A stretch of DNA of 64,000 nt from Psychroserpens ponticola. GTDB taxonomy: Bacteria > Bacteroidota > Bacteroidia > Flavobacteriales > Flavobacteriaceae. The position numbers and the translations under genes were made by a program. Shown one piece after another: positions 26,381 through 36,139 of the stretch. Location of the stretch: contig NZ_CP116221.1 of the NCBI RefSeq assembly GCF_023556315.2, positions 1 to 64,000 on the forward strand. Reading direction: 5' to 3'. Below the pieces are notes generated by a model. That model had not been told where the DNA came from and did no database searches. It saw only the letters and a list, made by a program, of their open reading frames with translations. The first letter of the stretch is position 1. Every line of letters begins with the position of its first letter.

Positions 26381-26406
26381 AATGCCCAAACATGAGTTTA
26401 GGCATT
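26381..26406 (-). terminator. Terminator-like hairpin after the 22-aa micro-ORF
   Basis: An 11-bp stem with one mismatch (26381-26391 with 26396-26406) and a 4-nt loop. On the reverse strand it is followed by ATTTTTTAT, a good intrinsic terminator. Confidence 0.65.
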
Positions 26407-26505
26407 ACCAACCAAAATAAATGTGCTATTAATCACTAAATAAAAATGATTCAATTATTCTGCTGTGGCTATTTTTGGGGATTATCTAATAAAGTAATGC
26501 GACTA

Positions 26506-26574
26506 TTACAGTAATACTTTGCTGGCCATAACAATTAAACTTACAAGAAGTACGATGCGTTTGATATTTTTCAT
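26506..26574 (-). CDS. Putative 22-residue membrane micropeptide
   Basis: ATG at 26574 to TAA at 26506. The peptide starts MKNIKRIVLLVSLIVMASK, a basic N-terminus followed by one hydrophobic helix. It has an A-rich upstream region as is usual here, and a terminator about 100 bp downstream, so a discrete short transcript is plausible. A peptide this short could be chance, and comparative evidence is needed. Confidence 0.35.
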   Translation of the reverse strand: MKNIKRIVLLVSLIVMASKVLL

Positions 26575-26711
26575 AATAAGTAGGTATTCGTGATTTGGGA
26601 ATACTAACTTCTTTATTATTCTTGAAAAATCAAAAGAAATTGACAATTATTCGTTGAACAACGTCTTTTTTTAGCATTTAAACGATTGGATGTGTGATTA
26701 TTCTTACAAAA

Positions 26712-27980
26712 TTAAATTTTATCGAATCCTGTATAAGGAATCAAAACCTCAGGGATTTGGATGCCATCTTCAGTTTGATAATTCTCTAAAATACCAGCTA
26801 GCACTCTTGGTAAGGCAAGTGAACTTCCGTTTAATGTATGTGCTAATTCGTTTTTACCATTACTGTTTTTAAAACGTAAGCGTAAACGATTCGCTTGATA
26901 AGATTCAAAATTTGAAACACTTGAAATCTCTAACCAACGATCTTGAGCCGTAGAAAACACTTCAAAATCATAAGTCATCGCAGAAGGAAAACCAGTATCT
27001 CCACCACACAAACGTAAAATTCTATATGGTAATTTTAGCTCACGTAAAATGCCTTTTACATGATTAATCATACCTTCAAATGCCTTGTAAGAATTGTCAG
27101 GATGCTCAACACGTATGATTTCAACTTTATCAAATTGATGTAGTCTATTTAATCCTCTTACGTGAGCGCCATAACTACCAGCTTCTCTTCTAAAACAAGG
27201 TGTATAGCCTGTAATTCCAATGGGTAACTCACTTTCAGCTAATAAAACATCTCTAAACACATTAGTTCCTGGAACTTCTGCTGTAGGTATTAAATATAAA
27301 TCATCACGAGAGTCGTGATACATTTGTCCTTCTTTATCTGGTAATTGACCTGTACCATAACAAGACGCCTCATTTACTAAATGTGGTAATTGGTATTCGG
27401 TATAGCCAGCAGAAGTATTTTTATCTAAAAAATAGGCAATTAATGCACGTTGTAATTTGGCACCTTTTCCTTTGTAAACAGGAAATCCAGCTCCAGATAT
27501 TTTATTCCCTAATTCAAAATCGATGATGTCGTATTTTTTTGCAAGCTCCCAGTGTGGAAGTGCATTATCATGAAGTTTTGGAATATCACCTTCGTAAAAT
27601 ATTTCTTCATTGTCTTCATCTGTGTTTCCAGAAGGCACACTTTCATGAGGTACATTGGGTATTTTATAAAGTAATGCTGTAAGTTCTTCGGCTGTGGTAT
27701 CTAGTTGACCACTTAAAGTGACTTTATCTTCTTTAAGTTGTACCGTTTTTTCTTTTAATAGGTTTGCTTCAGCAGCTTTTCCAGATTTAAACAAATCGCC
27801 TATTTCTTTTGAAATGGTATTAGATTCCGCTAAAGTGTTGTCCAATTGAGTTTGTAAAGCTCTTCGGTTTTCATCTAAAGCGATTACGTCTTCAATCATT
27901 TTAGTGGCATCAATATTTCGTTTTGCCAATCTTTTAATGACGTCCTCTTTGTGTTCTCTAATAAAAGCAACTTGTAACAT
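26712..27980 (-). CDS. serS: Seryl-tRNA synthetase
   Basis: Charges tRNA-Ser. 422 aa. The N-terminal long coiled-coil arm (about 30-105) is followed by class II motifs: motif 2 'TPCFRREAGSYGAHVRGLNRLHQFDKVE' and motif 3 'LNGSSLALPRVLAGILENYQTEDG'. The length is normal and every expected motif is present. One cognate tRNA (GGA anticodon) is in this window at 40.9 kb. Lies 35 bp downstream of the HTTM gene. Confidence 0.97.
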   Translation of the reverse strand: MLQVAFIREHKEDVIKRLAKRNIDATKMIEDVIALDENRRALQTQLDNTLAESNTISKEIGDLFKSGKAAEANLLKEKTVQLKEDKVTLSGQLDTTAEELTALLYKIPNVPHESVPSGNTDEDNEEIFYEGDIPKLHDNALPHWELAKKYDIIDFELGNKISGAGFPVYKGKGAKLQRALIAYFLDKNTSAGYTEYQLPHLVNEASCYGTGQLPDKEGQMYHDSRDDLYLIPTAEVPGTNVFRDVLLAESELPIGITGYTPCFRREAGSYGAHVRGLNRLHQFDKVEIIRVEHPDNSYKAFEGMINHVKGILRELKLPYRILRLCGGDTGFPSAMTYDFEVFSTAQDRWLEISSVSNFESYQANRLRLRFKNSNGKNELAHTLNGSSLALPRVLAGILENYQTEDGIQIPEVLIPYTGFDKI

Positions 27981-28015
27981 GAGTAAAAAATTTAAGCAGC
28001 AAATTTAATAAATTG

Positions 28016-29338
28016 TCAGTTATTCTCGTCTTGTTTTGAAGGTAAAATCCACTCTTGATGTTTAAAAGGATTCCATTTCTCTCTCGCTAAGTCCACTTTA
28101 GGGTCAATTAGCTGTTGTCTCGGTTTCCCATTGACACTTAGTAATGCATTCACATACACTTCAATGTCAATTCCTTTTTTAGAATATTCCTGTTTTAAAT
28201 GTTGAGCAAACTGCCACATAACATCAGGTTTTGTGCTAACTGATCTACGTTGTTTTTTTGAAAGATAATCATCAAAATTAATACGTGTCGAATTGCCTGT
28301 TGCTTTATCTATTACTGTAAAAGTTGTATTACTATTTTTTGAACGCAGCATCATTCGCCATGACATTCTATGTCCTTCTTCGGTCCAAAGAACATCACCT
28401 TTAATAAAATGGTGCCTTAAAGGAAGCGCGATTTGCACTATAAAATAGAGAATAAAAATCGTTTTAAAAATTGGAGCATAACGTGGTATTATAATTTCAG
28501 ATGCTTCATAAAGTGGTTTTTTCTTCAAGAAGAAATTCTGAATAAATTTAGGTTCAAAAAAGAATACAGCAAAGGCTAATGACAAATACGGAAAAATTCC
28601 AACCTGAAAAATGATGGAGTTAAAGAGGTGAAAAAACACAGAAACAAAAAAAGCAATTTTACGAGATGGTTTCCATAATAACAATGGAATTATAAGTCCG
28701 TCAAATAAAATTCCACCATAAGCAACAAAATAATGGACAGCTTTATGTTGAAGAAGGTCACCAATTAAATAATAATGCTGTTTACTTTGCATTAATAACT
28801 CTGGAAACGTAAGATCTAACCAATCAGGATATAATTTAGCTATAGATGCGTATGTATATAAAATGAATAATTGAAAAACGAAATACAATTTGCACCATTG
28901 AGGCATTGAAATGCTTTTTATACTTGGATTTAGTTTAGCATCTATAGAAGCAAATCGATGTGCAGGCATAACAATCATCGCAGCACTTAAAATCATTAAA
29001 AAATAATAATGATTATTGTATGACGATTTTTGCATAAAATAAACGCCAGCCCAAAGCAATGTAAAGCTTAAGATACTTAGCCTATACTTATAGCCAATCA
29101 TTACGAAAATTCCAAAGATTCCCATTACAGCATAATAGATATACATCCAAGGTCCTGGTAAAGGTTGCAGCCAATCAAAACCAATAAAATTAAATGTAAA
29201 CTGAGGATCAACAAGCGTTCGCTTAATCCAGCCAGTTGCAATAGCTCCAAAGCTTTCTAGTGCTAAAAAAGCTCCAAAAAGCATTCTAAATGTAATTAAT
29301 GCAGTATTATCTATATGTTTAAATAAAAGTTTATTCAT
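28016..29338 (-). CDS. HTTM-domain membrane protein (vitamin K-dependent carboxylase-like)
   Basis: 440-aa integral membrane protein. The start 'FKHIDNTALITFRMLFGAFLALESF', the multiple helices and 'YFVFQLFILYTYASIAKLYPDWL' match the horizontally transferred transmembrane (HTTM) domain related to vitamin K-dependent gamma-carboxylases. A soluble C-terminal part (about 300-440) follows ('WRMMLRSKNSNTTFTVIDKATGNS'). Actual carboxylase activity in bacteria is unproven. The start overlaps the ribF end by 8 bp, so the two are probably co-transcribed. Confidence 0.82.
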   Translation of the reverse strand: MNKLLFKHIDNTALITFRMLFGAFLALESFGAIATGWIKRTLVDPQFTFNFIGFDWLQPLPGPWMYIYYAVMGIFGIFVMIGYKYRLSILSFTLLWAGVYFMQKSSYNNHYYFLMILSAAMIVMPAHRFASIDAKLNPSIKSISMPQWCKLYFVFQLFILYTYASIAKLYPDWLDLTFPELLMQSKQHYYLIGDLLQHKAVHYFVAYGGILFDGLIIPLLLWKPSRKIAFFVSVFFHLFNSIIFQVGIFPYLSLAFAVFFFEPKFIQNFFLKKKPLYEASEIIIPRYAPIFKTIFILYFIVQIALPLRHHFIKGDVLWTEEGHRMSWRMMLRSKNSNTTFTVIDKATGNSTRINFDDYLSKKQRRSVSTKPDVMWQFAQHLKQEYSKKGIDIEVYVNALLSVNGKPRQQLIDPKVDLAREKWNPFKHQEWILPSKQDENN

Positions 29339-30260
29339 ATTTATGAATAAACTTTAAGGCGTGTACTTGATCTAATTTAAGTTGTTTTTGAAGTAAGGTA
29401 AGAGATTCAAATTTATGTTCGTTTCTTAAGCGATTTAAAATATTGACCTTAATGGTATCGTCATAAAGGTTTTTATCTAAATTAAAAAAATGAACTTCAA
29501 TCGATTGCTTTGTGCCATTAACAGTAGGATTTGTGCCAATATTCATCATGCCGTAAACCGTTGTATTATTAATTATTGAATGCACAACATAGACTCCGTT
29601 TTTGGGGATGAGTTTATAATCTTCCTTGATTTGAATGTTTGCTGTTGGAAATTGAATTTGTTTGCCAAGACCTTTTCCTTTAATGACAGTTCCAGTTAGA
29701 AAATAAGGAGCGCCTAAGTACGAATTTGCAGTTTGTAGATCTCCATCTGAGATGGCATTTCTGATTTTTGTTGAACTTACAGCAACGTCTTTAATATCTT
29801 GAGCAGAAATTTCTTCAACTTCAAATCCGAACTCAATTCCAAAGACTTTTAAATCATCAATATTTGCACTTCGGTTTTTGCCAAATCGATGGTCATAACC
29901 AATAATAATATGTTTTGCATTAAGCTCATCTACTAAAATACTTTTCACATAATCTCTAGCTGAAAGATTTGCGAAATCTTTATCAAACATTTTAATTACA
30001 AGTGCATCTAGACTTAGCTTTGAAAGTAAATCTTTACGTTCGTCAATAGTATTTAAAAGCTTAATAGAAGATTCTTTTTGAAGCACCATTCTTGGGTGAG
30101 GAAAGAACGTTAAAACGACAGATTCAATGGTTTTATTCTGACTAACTTTAACTAATCGCTCAATTATTTTTTGATGACCAATATGAACACCATCAAATGT
30201 TCCAATTGTAATCACTGAAGGTTTTTTGGGATATGTATTTTGAGAATTATAAAGTTTCAA
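29331..30260 (-). CDS. ribF: Bifunctional riboflavin kinase / FAD synthetase
   Basis: Converts riboflavin to FMN and FMN to FAD. 309 aa. The N-terminal nucleotidyltransferase domain carries 'TIGTFDGVHIGHQKII' (H26-x-x-H29) and 'HIIIGYDHRFGKNR'. The C-terminal kinase domain (about 180-309) carries 'GTVIKGKGLGKQIQFPTANI' with the PTAN motif and 'NGVYVV...GMMNIGTNPTV'. The length is usual. First gene of a unit with the HTTM protein. Confidence 0.96.
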   Translation of the reverse strand: MKLYNSQNTYPKKPSVITIGTFDGVHIGHQKIIERLVKVSQNKTIESVVLTFFPHPRMVLQKESSIKLLNTIDERKDLLSKLSLDALVIKMFDKDFANLSARDYVKSILVDELNAKHIIIGYDHRFGKNRSANIDDLKVFGIEFGFEVEEISAQDIKDVAVSSTKIRNAISDGDLQTANSYLGAPYFLTGTVIKGKGLGKQIQFPTANIQIKEDYKLIPKNGVYVVHSIINNTTVYGMMNIGTNPTVNGTKQSIEVHFFNLDKNLYDDTIKVNILNRLRNEHKFESLTLLQKQLKLDQVHALKFIHKYE

Positions 30261-30539
30261 ATCAGAAAAATATTTTGGTAAAAATAATCATAAACCTAAA
30301 ACCTAAGAAATATTAGTTTCTACATTGATTATTTTAATTTTATTAAAAAGACGTAATATTTTGAAAGGAAAAGGATATTGTACTTAAAATTAAAAGTCAA
30401 TAAAAACATGGTGCCAACTGTTAAAACCTTGTTTTTTGTTAAAAAAAACATAAAAAAACCATATGATTTCATTAGATTTGGAGGCACTATTTATAAAAAT
30501 GTAGTGAAGAGAAAAATTTTTAACTAATAATATTTACCC

Positions 30540-32636
30540 ATGAAGAACTTTACTTTAAAATCAATTTTTACAGTTTTAGCACTGATGCTTGCTGTGACTA
30601 GTTATTCCCAAGATCGTACTTGTGGAATGATGGAGTACATGGAAGAAATGAAAAAAGATCCAGTTTTATTAAAAGAATATCAAGAAAACCAGAGAAAATT
30701 TAAAGCTGAATTGGCTAAACGATTACGTTCTGATTTTCAGGCAAGAGGAGGGGCTACAATCGAAATCCCAGTTGCGGTGCATTTTATGACTGGAAACACT
30801 AATGATAGAGCTTGTTTAGAAGCTTTAGCACAAAGACAAATCGATGTTTTAAATGCAGATTATAGCGCTTCAAATACTGATATTTCAACTTGGAATGCTA
30901 TCGCTGATAATTACGTTGGTTTAGATGCTCCTGGAGTGGCTAATATCACATTTTGTTTAGCTACATCTAATCACCCTGCTGCTGTACCTCAATTAGTGGA
31001 AGGGCAACCTGCTGTAACAATTGGATATAATTTTGCAAATGGTAGTGGATTTCCCGAAACAGATGTTAATTTTCAAGGTTACATGAACTTTGTTGTAAAG
31101 CCACTTAATGGGTTATTAGGTTACTCGCCATTAGGAGGTAGTGTTGCAAATGGTGCAGCTGTAGTTATTGATCCAAGTACTTTTGGAACTGGCGGTGGAT
31201 GTGCTAATGGAATTGCTCCTAGTTCACCATACAATCTTGGTAGAACAACGACTCACGAATTAGGCCATTTTTATAGTTTGCGTCATACTTTTAATGGTGA
31301 TGCTACACAAGGTGATCCTAATGCAGTTTGCGGAAGTGGTACTGGAGACGGCATTGCAGATACTCCTGAAGTTGCCAGCGCAACTTATGGTTGTCCTTCT
31401 AATCCAACACCATTTGCATGTAATGCACCAGAAAGACGGTTAACTATGAATTATATGGATTATGTAAATGATGCATGTATGTACATGTTTACACCTGGAC
31501 AAGCAAATCAAGTTGATGCTTATATTGCAGGTGTTTTGGCTAGCGCTTTTAAACCTAATGTTTGTGGAGCTGCTAATCCTGGATTTGCATTAACAGCTAA
31601 CGATAGTCCTGTTTACAGTTGTCCCGATATAGATACTGAGGCTGTTTTTAATCTTAGTTATACGACAATTTTAGACTTTAATGAAACGACCACTTTTTCA
31701 GCAACAGGATTGCCTGCTAATGCTACAGTGAATTTCACGCCTTCATCGTTAAGTAATGATGGGGATTTTGTGATGACTGTAGGAGGTATAGGTGCTACTG
31801 CATTAGGTGTGTATACGATTACAGTTACTGGTACTTCAAACTCTGTAGTAGAAACTGTAGATGTTGTGCTCAATAATAACTGTACAGAAATTGATTGTAT
31901 ACCATTTACACCAGACCCTATGAATTTTCCTCTTAGTATTACAGATGGTCTAGCAGGTGGAGGTGTAGGACAGCCATTAGCTCAATTAACGATTAATGTT
32001 CCAAACTCGTCTATCATTGATGGTATGACCGTTAGTGTCGATCTTACACATACGTATACTCAAGATTTAATTCTACAATTATTACATCCTGATGGTGCAA
32101 CATTTGTAAATCTTTTAGGCCAGGATTGTGGATCTGAGAATTTGAATAATACTTTAATAACTTTTGACGATGAAGGAAGTACTATTACTTGTCCAGGTGG
32201 AGATAACGATATTATTCCATCAGGAACTTATGCGCCTTCTGATCCGTTAAGCACTTTTGATGGTTTAGATGCTCAAGGAGATTGGACGCTATTCGTTGCA
32301 GATGTATTTGAGGGAGATATTGGTCAGTTAAATAGTTTGACATTATCAATTTGTAGCGAACAACAGCTAAGTGTTGATAAATTCTCGTTAGATAGCTTTG
32401 CTATTTTCCCTAATCCTAATAATGGAGAATTCACAATTAAATTGAATTCTAACTCTGGGAATGATATTAAAGTAGATGTGTTTGATATTAGAGGTCGAAG
32501 AATCTTTAATAATATATATGCAAATACAGGTGATTTTAGTGAAACAGTTAATCTAAATAGCGTTCAATCTGGAATGTATTTAGTGACTGTTAATGATGGA
32601 AATAATGAAATTACAAAACGAATTATCGTAGAATAA
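30540..32636 (+). CDS. Secreted M43-like metalloprotease with P domain and T9SS sorting domain
   Basis: 698 aa. Signal peptide (ends SYSQ), then a zinc-metalloprotease domain with the extended motif H239-E-L-G-H243-x5-H249 and a Met-turn region NYMDY, as in pappalysin/cytophagalysin M43 enzymes. A beta-sandwich linker (about 345-445) and a proprotein-convertase-type P domain (about 460-610, 'IDGMTVSVDLTHTYTQDLILQLLHPDG', 'GDWTLFVADVFEGDIGQLNSLTLSIC') follow. It ends with a type A sorting domain ('FAIFPNPNNGEFTIK' to 'KRIIVE'). Exported through the T9SS, probably to degrade protein substrates. The neighbouring protease shares its last two modules. Confidence 0.9.
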   Translation: MKNFTLKSIFTVLALMLAVTSYSQDRTCGMMEYMEEMKKDPVLLKEYQENQRKFKAELAKRLRSDFQARGGATIEIPVAVHFMTGNTNDRACLEALAQRQIDVLNADYSASNTDISTWNAIADNYVGLDAPGVANITFCLATSNHPAAVPQLVEGQPAVTIGYNFANGSGFPETDVNFQGYMNFVVKPLNGLLGYSPLGGSVANGAAVVIDPSTFGTGGGCANGIAPSSPYNLGRTTTHELGHFYSLRHTFNGDATQGDPNAVCGSGTGDGIADTPEVASATYGCPSNPTPFACNAPERRLTMNYMDYVNDACMYMFTPGQANQVDAYIAGVLASAFKPNVCGAANPGFALTANDSPVYSCPDIDTEAVFNLSYTTILDFNETTTFSATGLPANATVNFTPSSLSNDGDFVMTVGGIGATALGVYTITVTGTSNSVVETVDVVLNNNCTEIDCIPFTPDPMNFPLSITDGLAGGGVGQPLAQLTINVPNSSIIDGMTVSVDLTHTYTQDLILQLLHPDGATFVNLLGQDCGSENLNNTLITFDDEGSTITCPGGDNDIIPSGTYAPSDPLSTFDGLDAQGDWTLFVADVFEGDIGQLNSLTLSICSEQQLSVDKFSLDSFAIFPNPNNGEFTIKLNSNSGNDIKVDVFDIRGRRIFNNIYANTGDFSETVNLNSVQSGMYLVTVNDGNNEITKRIIVE

Positions 32637-32656
32637 TTTTTTAGTGAATATACTTT

Positions 32657-32684
32657 AAAAAAGAGGCTTTTTAGCCTCTTTTTT
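32657..32684 (+). terminator. Terminator between the two metalloprotease genes
   Basis: AAAAAAGAGGCT/AGCCTCTTTTTT, a 12-bp perfect stem with a TTTT loop, 21 nt after the first protease stop. The two proteases are therefore probably separate transcripts. Confidence 0.85.
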
Positions 32685-32744
32685 AGTGCGTAAAAGTTTT
32701 TGAAAATTTATAGTATCTTTAAAAAATAAATTTAAAAAATTCAC

Positions 32745-35700
32745 ATGAAAATTACTCTCCACTTAACCAAGGTTTTATTGTTCTTTTTAGGAACATTTTC
32801 GATGTTTGCGCAAGAGAATACTTGGGAAATTTCAGAATTCAGAAATGGAACTAATGATGTTACTTTAGAACATTTAGATTCTAAAAATTACATGGTTTTT
32901 CAATTAAACATTGAGAACTTAAAACAACAATTGCTTAATGCACCACACCGAAAAGATTCCAATGGACAATCAAACACTATTGTTCAGTTTCCTAATTTTA
33001 AAGGAGAATTAGAATCATACCGAGTAGTTGAAACTGCAATATTTTCTTCTGAATATGGAGCGAATGCCTTTCCAAATATCAAAACATATTTGGGTTCTAG
33101 AATTGACAATTCAGGAACTCGTTTAAGATTTAGCGTCACACCTTTAGGATTGAAAGCAATGATTTCAGAACCTGGTAAAGACCCATTTTACATTCAACCT
33201 GTAACTAAAGTATCTAATGGTCAATATTTGATTTATAATAGAGCTGCAAAAGTTGATTCTTCTGAAACCTTTGAATGTTTAACAGAAGATTTGGAAGTGC
33301 TTTCAAGAACTACAAGTACACCTTTAGAAAGAGATGCAAATGATCAGCTTCTAAGAACATTTAGAATAGCGATCTCTACAACGTCTCAGTATACAGCTTT
33401 CTGGAATGATGGAAATGCAGGAAATGGAAACGCTCAAGAAGATGCTTTGGCTCAAATGATTTCAACATTAAATAGAGTAAATGAAGTTTTTGAAGTTGAT
33501 ATGGCTATTACCTTTCAATTAGTTAATACCGCTAACGATTTAGCAATAGATTTAGTGTATTCTGGAACTGATCCTTACGGTAATGATTTAAATGGTGACT
33601 TACAAGATAATTTAACAGATGAAGTTGGTGAATTGGATTACGATATTGGTCACTTATTTCATTACGATGATAATAACGGAAATGCTGGTTGTATAGGATG
33701 TGTTTGTGAAAATGGAGAAAAAGGGAGTGGATTTTCTTCTCACTTGTTTGAAGATAATGATGGTGGACCATTTATGGCTGATTTTTTTGATATTGATTAT
33801 GTTCCACATGAAATGGGGCATCAAATGGGAGCCAATCACACATGGTCATTTGGATCTGAAGGCACTGGAGTTAATGCCGAACCTGGAAGTGGAACATCTA
33901 TTATGGGTTATGCAGGAATAACAGGATCTGATGATGTGCAAGATCATTCCGATCCCTATTTTCATTACTATAGTATTTTTCAAATTTTAGGAAATGTTGC
34001 TTCTTCACCAAATAATTGCGCAACAACGACAAGTATTACTAATAGTCCACCAGATGCAGATGCAGGTATAGATTATACAATTCCTAATGGAACAGCTTTT
34101 GTTCTTAAAGGAAGCGCAACTGATGCTAATGGTTCAGATGTATTAACCTATTGCTGGGAACAAATAGATGATGGTGTTACCACTGATAATAATTTCGGAC
34201 CAACAAAGACTTCAGGAGCATTATGGAGATCAAGACCACCAAGTACGTCGCCAGATAGATATATGCCAATTTTTGAACGTGTATTAAATGGAGAGCTTAC
34301 AGAAACAAACCCTGTTGAGACTGTCGATAATAGTTCTTGGGAAACCGTTTCTACTGTTGGTCGAGATTTAAATTTCGCCTTAACGGTTAGAGATCGTTCT
34401 GAAGCTGGAGGAATAGGACAGACACCACAATCTAATTATGATACCATGACGGTTACCGTTGATAATACTAGTGGTCCTTTTGTAGTGACTTCTCAAACGA
34501 CTAATGAAAGTTGGGATGCAGGAACTTCACAAACCATAACTTGGGACGTTGCTGGAACAGACACAGGAAACGTAAATACACCAACAGTAAATATTTTATT
34601 ATCAGTAGATGGAGGTCAAACATTTCCATTTACAATGGCTACTAATGTTCCTAATGATGGTTCTCATGATGTTACTGTACCATTTACTGGAGGTGATACA
34701 TCAATGGCAAGAGTAATAGTTGAAGGGAGTGACAATATATTTTATGCTGTGAACTCTTCTAATTTTAGTATTCAAGCTTCTGAATTTATTTTAACTGTAG
34801 ATACTACTGAATTAGATATATGCCAACCAAATAGTTTAGTGTATAATTTTACTTACAATACTTTTTTAGGTTTTAGTAATACAACTAATTTTTCGGTGAC
34901 AGGATTACCTGCTGGAGCTTCTGCAGTTATAAATCCAACTTCTGCTACTGCTGATGGTACACTAGGAACAATTACAATAAACGGAACAGGAAGTTTAACT
35001 GTTGGAAGTTATCCATTTACATTTGATGGCACTTCTGGAACTGCTTCGCAAGATGTAGATTTGATAATGAATGTGTATAGTGATTCAGTTAATACAGCAA
35101 TTCTTACGTCTCCAAATAATGGAGCTGCTAATCAAAGTACAGCACCAGAATTGATGTGGACAGGAAGTGACAATGTGCAAGATTATTTAGTTGAAGTAGC
35201 TACAGATATTAATTTCACAAATATTGTAGATAGTGGAACAACTCAATCATTAGCATATACAGTAGGTGATTTGAATACTAACTCAACATATTATTGGAGA
35301 GTTACTGCTTCTAATTTATGTGATACTGCTCCTGTGTCTTCTGTCTTTAGTTTTACTACAGCTAATATATCATGTAATAGTTTTTTGGATGATGTACCAC
35401 AAAACATATCCGAATTTGGTTCTGGAAACACAGTTGTTTCAACTATAAATATAGGTCAAGACCTTCTTGTTACAGATGTTAATGTCACAGTTAATATAAC
35501 ACATACTTGGACTGACGATTTAGAGATTACGCTTACAAGTCCTTCAGGTACAGTTGTAGATTTAATATTTGATGAAGGTGATGATGGAGATGATTTAATA
35601 AATACAACATTTGATCAAGAAGGTGTAGATGGTCCTATAACAGGAGCTTCTCCACCTTTTACAGGAAGTTTCCTTCCAGAAGGTGACTTGTCAACAATTT

Positions 35701-36083
35701 ATGGTGAAACTTCAGGAGGAGATTGGGTATTGACTATTGTTGATGATGCTAATCAAGATGGAGGAACTTTTAATAGTTTTAGTCTTTATTTATGTTTAGA
35801 AGGAACGCTTTCAGTTGGCGAAGAAAATAGTAGTCTTTCAGACTTTGTAATTTACCCTAATCCAAATAAAGGAACCTTTAATGTGGTATTTAATAATTCT
35901 AATTCTGATAACGTAAAAATTTCAGTATTTGATATTAGAGGAAGACAAATTTTCAATAATATTTATGATGGATCTCCAACATTTAATCAATCGGTAAGCT
36001 TAGAGAATGCACAATCTGGAGTGTATCTAGTTACTGTAGAAAACGGAACAAATAAAGTTACTAAACGAGTTATAATCGATTAG
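32745..36083 (+). CDS. Secreted reprolysin-like metalloprotease with P domain and T9SS sorting domain
   Basis: 1112 aa. Signal peptide (ends FAQ), a propeptide-like region (about 24-195), then a metzincin catalytic domain with H355-E-M-G-H359-x5-H365 and a Met-turn 'SIMGYAG' (387). Next come a PKD/Ig-like part (about 430-680), a module like that in the upstream protease (about 690-775, 'NTTNFSVTGLPAGASAVINPTS'), a fibronectin-III-like domain (about 785-875), a P domain (about 880-1020) and a type A sorting domain ('FVIYPNPNKGTFNVVF' to 'KRVIID'). The catalytic domain is of the M12B-like type and differs from its neighbour's. Confidence 0.9.
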   Translation: MKITLHLTKVLLFFLGTFSMFAQENTWEISEFRNGTNDVTLEHLDSKNYMVFQLNIENLKQQLLNAPHRKDSNGQSNTIVQFPNFKGELESYRVVETAIFSSEYGANAFPNIKTYLGSRIDNSGTRLRFSVTPLGLKAMISEPGKDPFYIQPVTKVSNGQYLIYNRAAKVDSSETFECLTEDLEVLSRTTSTPLERDANDQLLRTFRIAISTTSQYTAFWNDGNAGNGNAQEDALAQMISTLNRVNEVFEVDMAITFQLVNTANDLAIDLVYSGTDPYGNDLNGDLQDNLTDEVGELDYDIGHLFHYDDNNGNAGCIGCVCENGEKGSGFSSHLFEDNDGGPFMADFFDIDYVPHEMGHQMGANHTWSFGSEGTGVNAEPGSGTSIMGYAGITGSDDVQDHSDPYFHYYSIFQILGNVASSPNNCATTTSITNSPPDADAGIDYTIPNGTAFVLKGSATDANGSDVLTYCWEQIDDGVTTDNNFGPTKTSGALWRSRPPSTSPDRYMPIFERVLNGELTETNPVETVDNSSWETVSTVGRDLNFALTVRDRSEAGGIGQTPQSNYDTMTVTVDNTSGPFVVTSQTTNESWDAGTSQTITWDVAGTDTGNVNTPTVNILLSVDGGQTFPFTMATNVPNDGSHDVTVPFTGGDTSMARVIVEGSDNIFYAVNSSNFSIQASEFILTVDTTELDICQPNSLVYNFTYNTFLGFSNTTNFSVTGLPAGASAVINPTSATADGTLGTITINGTGSLTVGSYPFTFDGTSGTASQDVDLIMNVYSDSVNTAILTSPNNGAANQSTAPELMWTGSDNVQDYLVEVATDINFTNIVDSGTTQSLAYTVGDLNTNSTYYWRVTASNLCDTAPVSSVFSFTTANISCNSFLDDVPQNISEFGSGNTVVSTINIGQDLLVTDVNVTVNITHTWTDDLEITLTSPSGTVVDLIFDEGDDGDDLINTTFDQEGVDGPITGASPPFTGSFLPEGDLSTIYGETSGGDWVLTIVDDANQDGGTFNSFSLYLCLEGTLSVGEENSSLSDFVIYPNPNKGTFNVVFNNSNSDNVKISVFDIRGRQIFNNIYDGSPTFNQSVSLENAQSGVYLVTVENGTNKVTKRVIID

Positions 36084-36109
36084 GTATTTAAAGTACATAA
36101 TTTAAACTT

Positions 36110-36139
36110 AAAAAGAGAGGCTAATTAGTCTCTCTTTTT
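36110..36139. terminator. Bidirectional terminator between the protease and pth genes
   Basis: AAAAAGAGAG/CTCTCTTTTT, extended inward by three pairs, with A and T runs on opposite sides. It serves the convergent protease and pth genes and overlaps the last bases of the pth stop codon. Confidence 0.85.

Larger units (their letters stand above)
26319..26711. other. Intergenic region between the TPR gene and serS
   Basis: About 390 bp holding a 22-codon reverse-strand micro-ORF and its terminator-like hairpin, described separately. Nothing else convincing is seen: no tRNA, no long ORF, no clear TTG/TAnnTTTG promoter pair. Confidence 0.5.
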
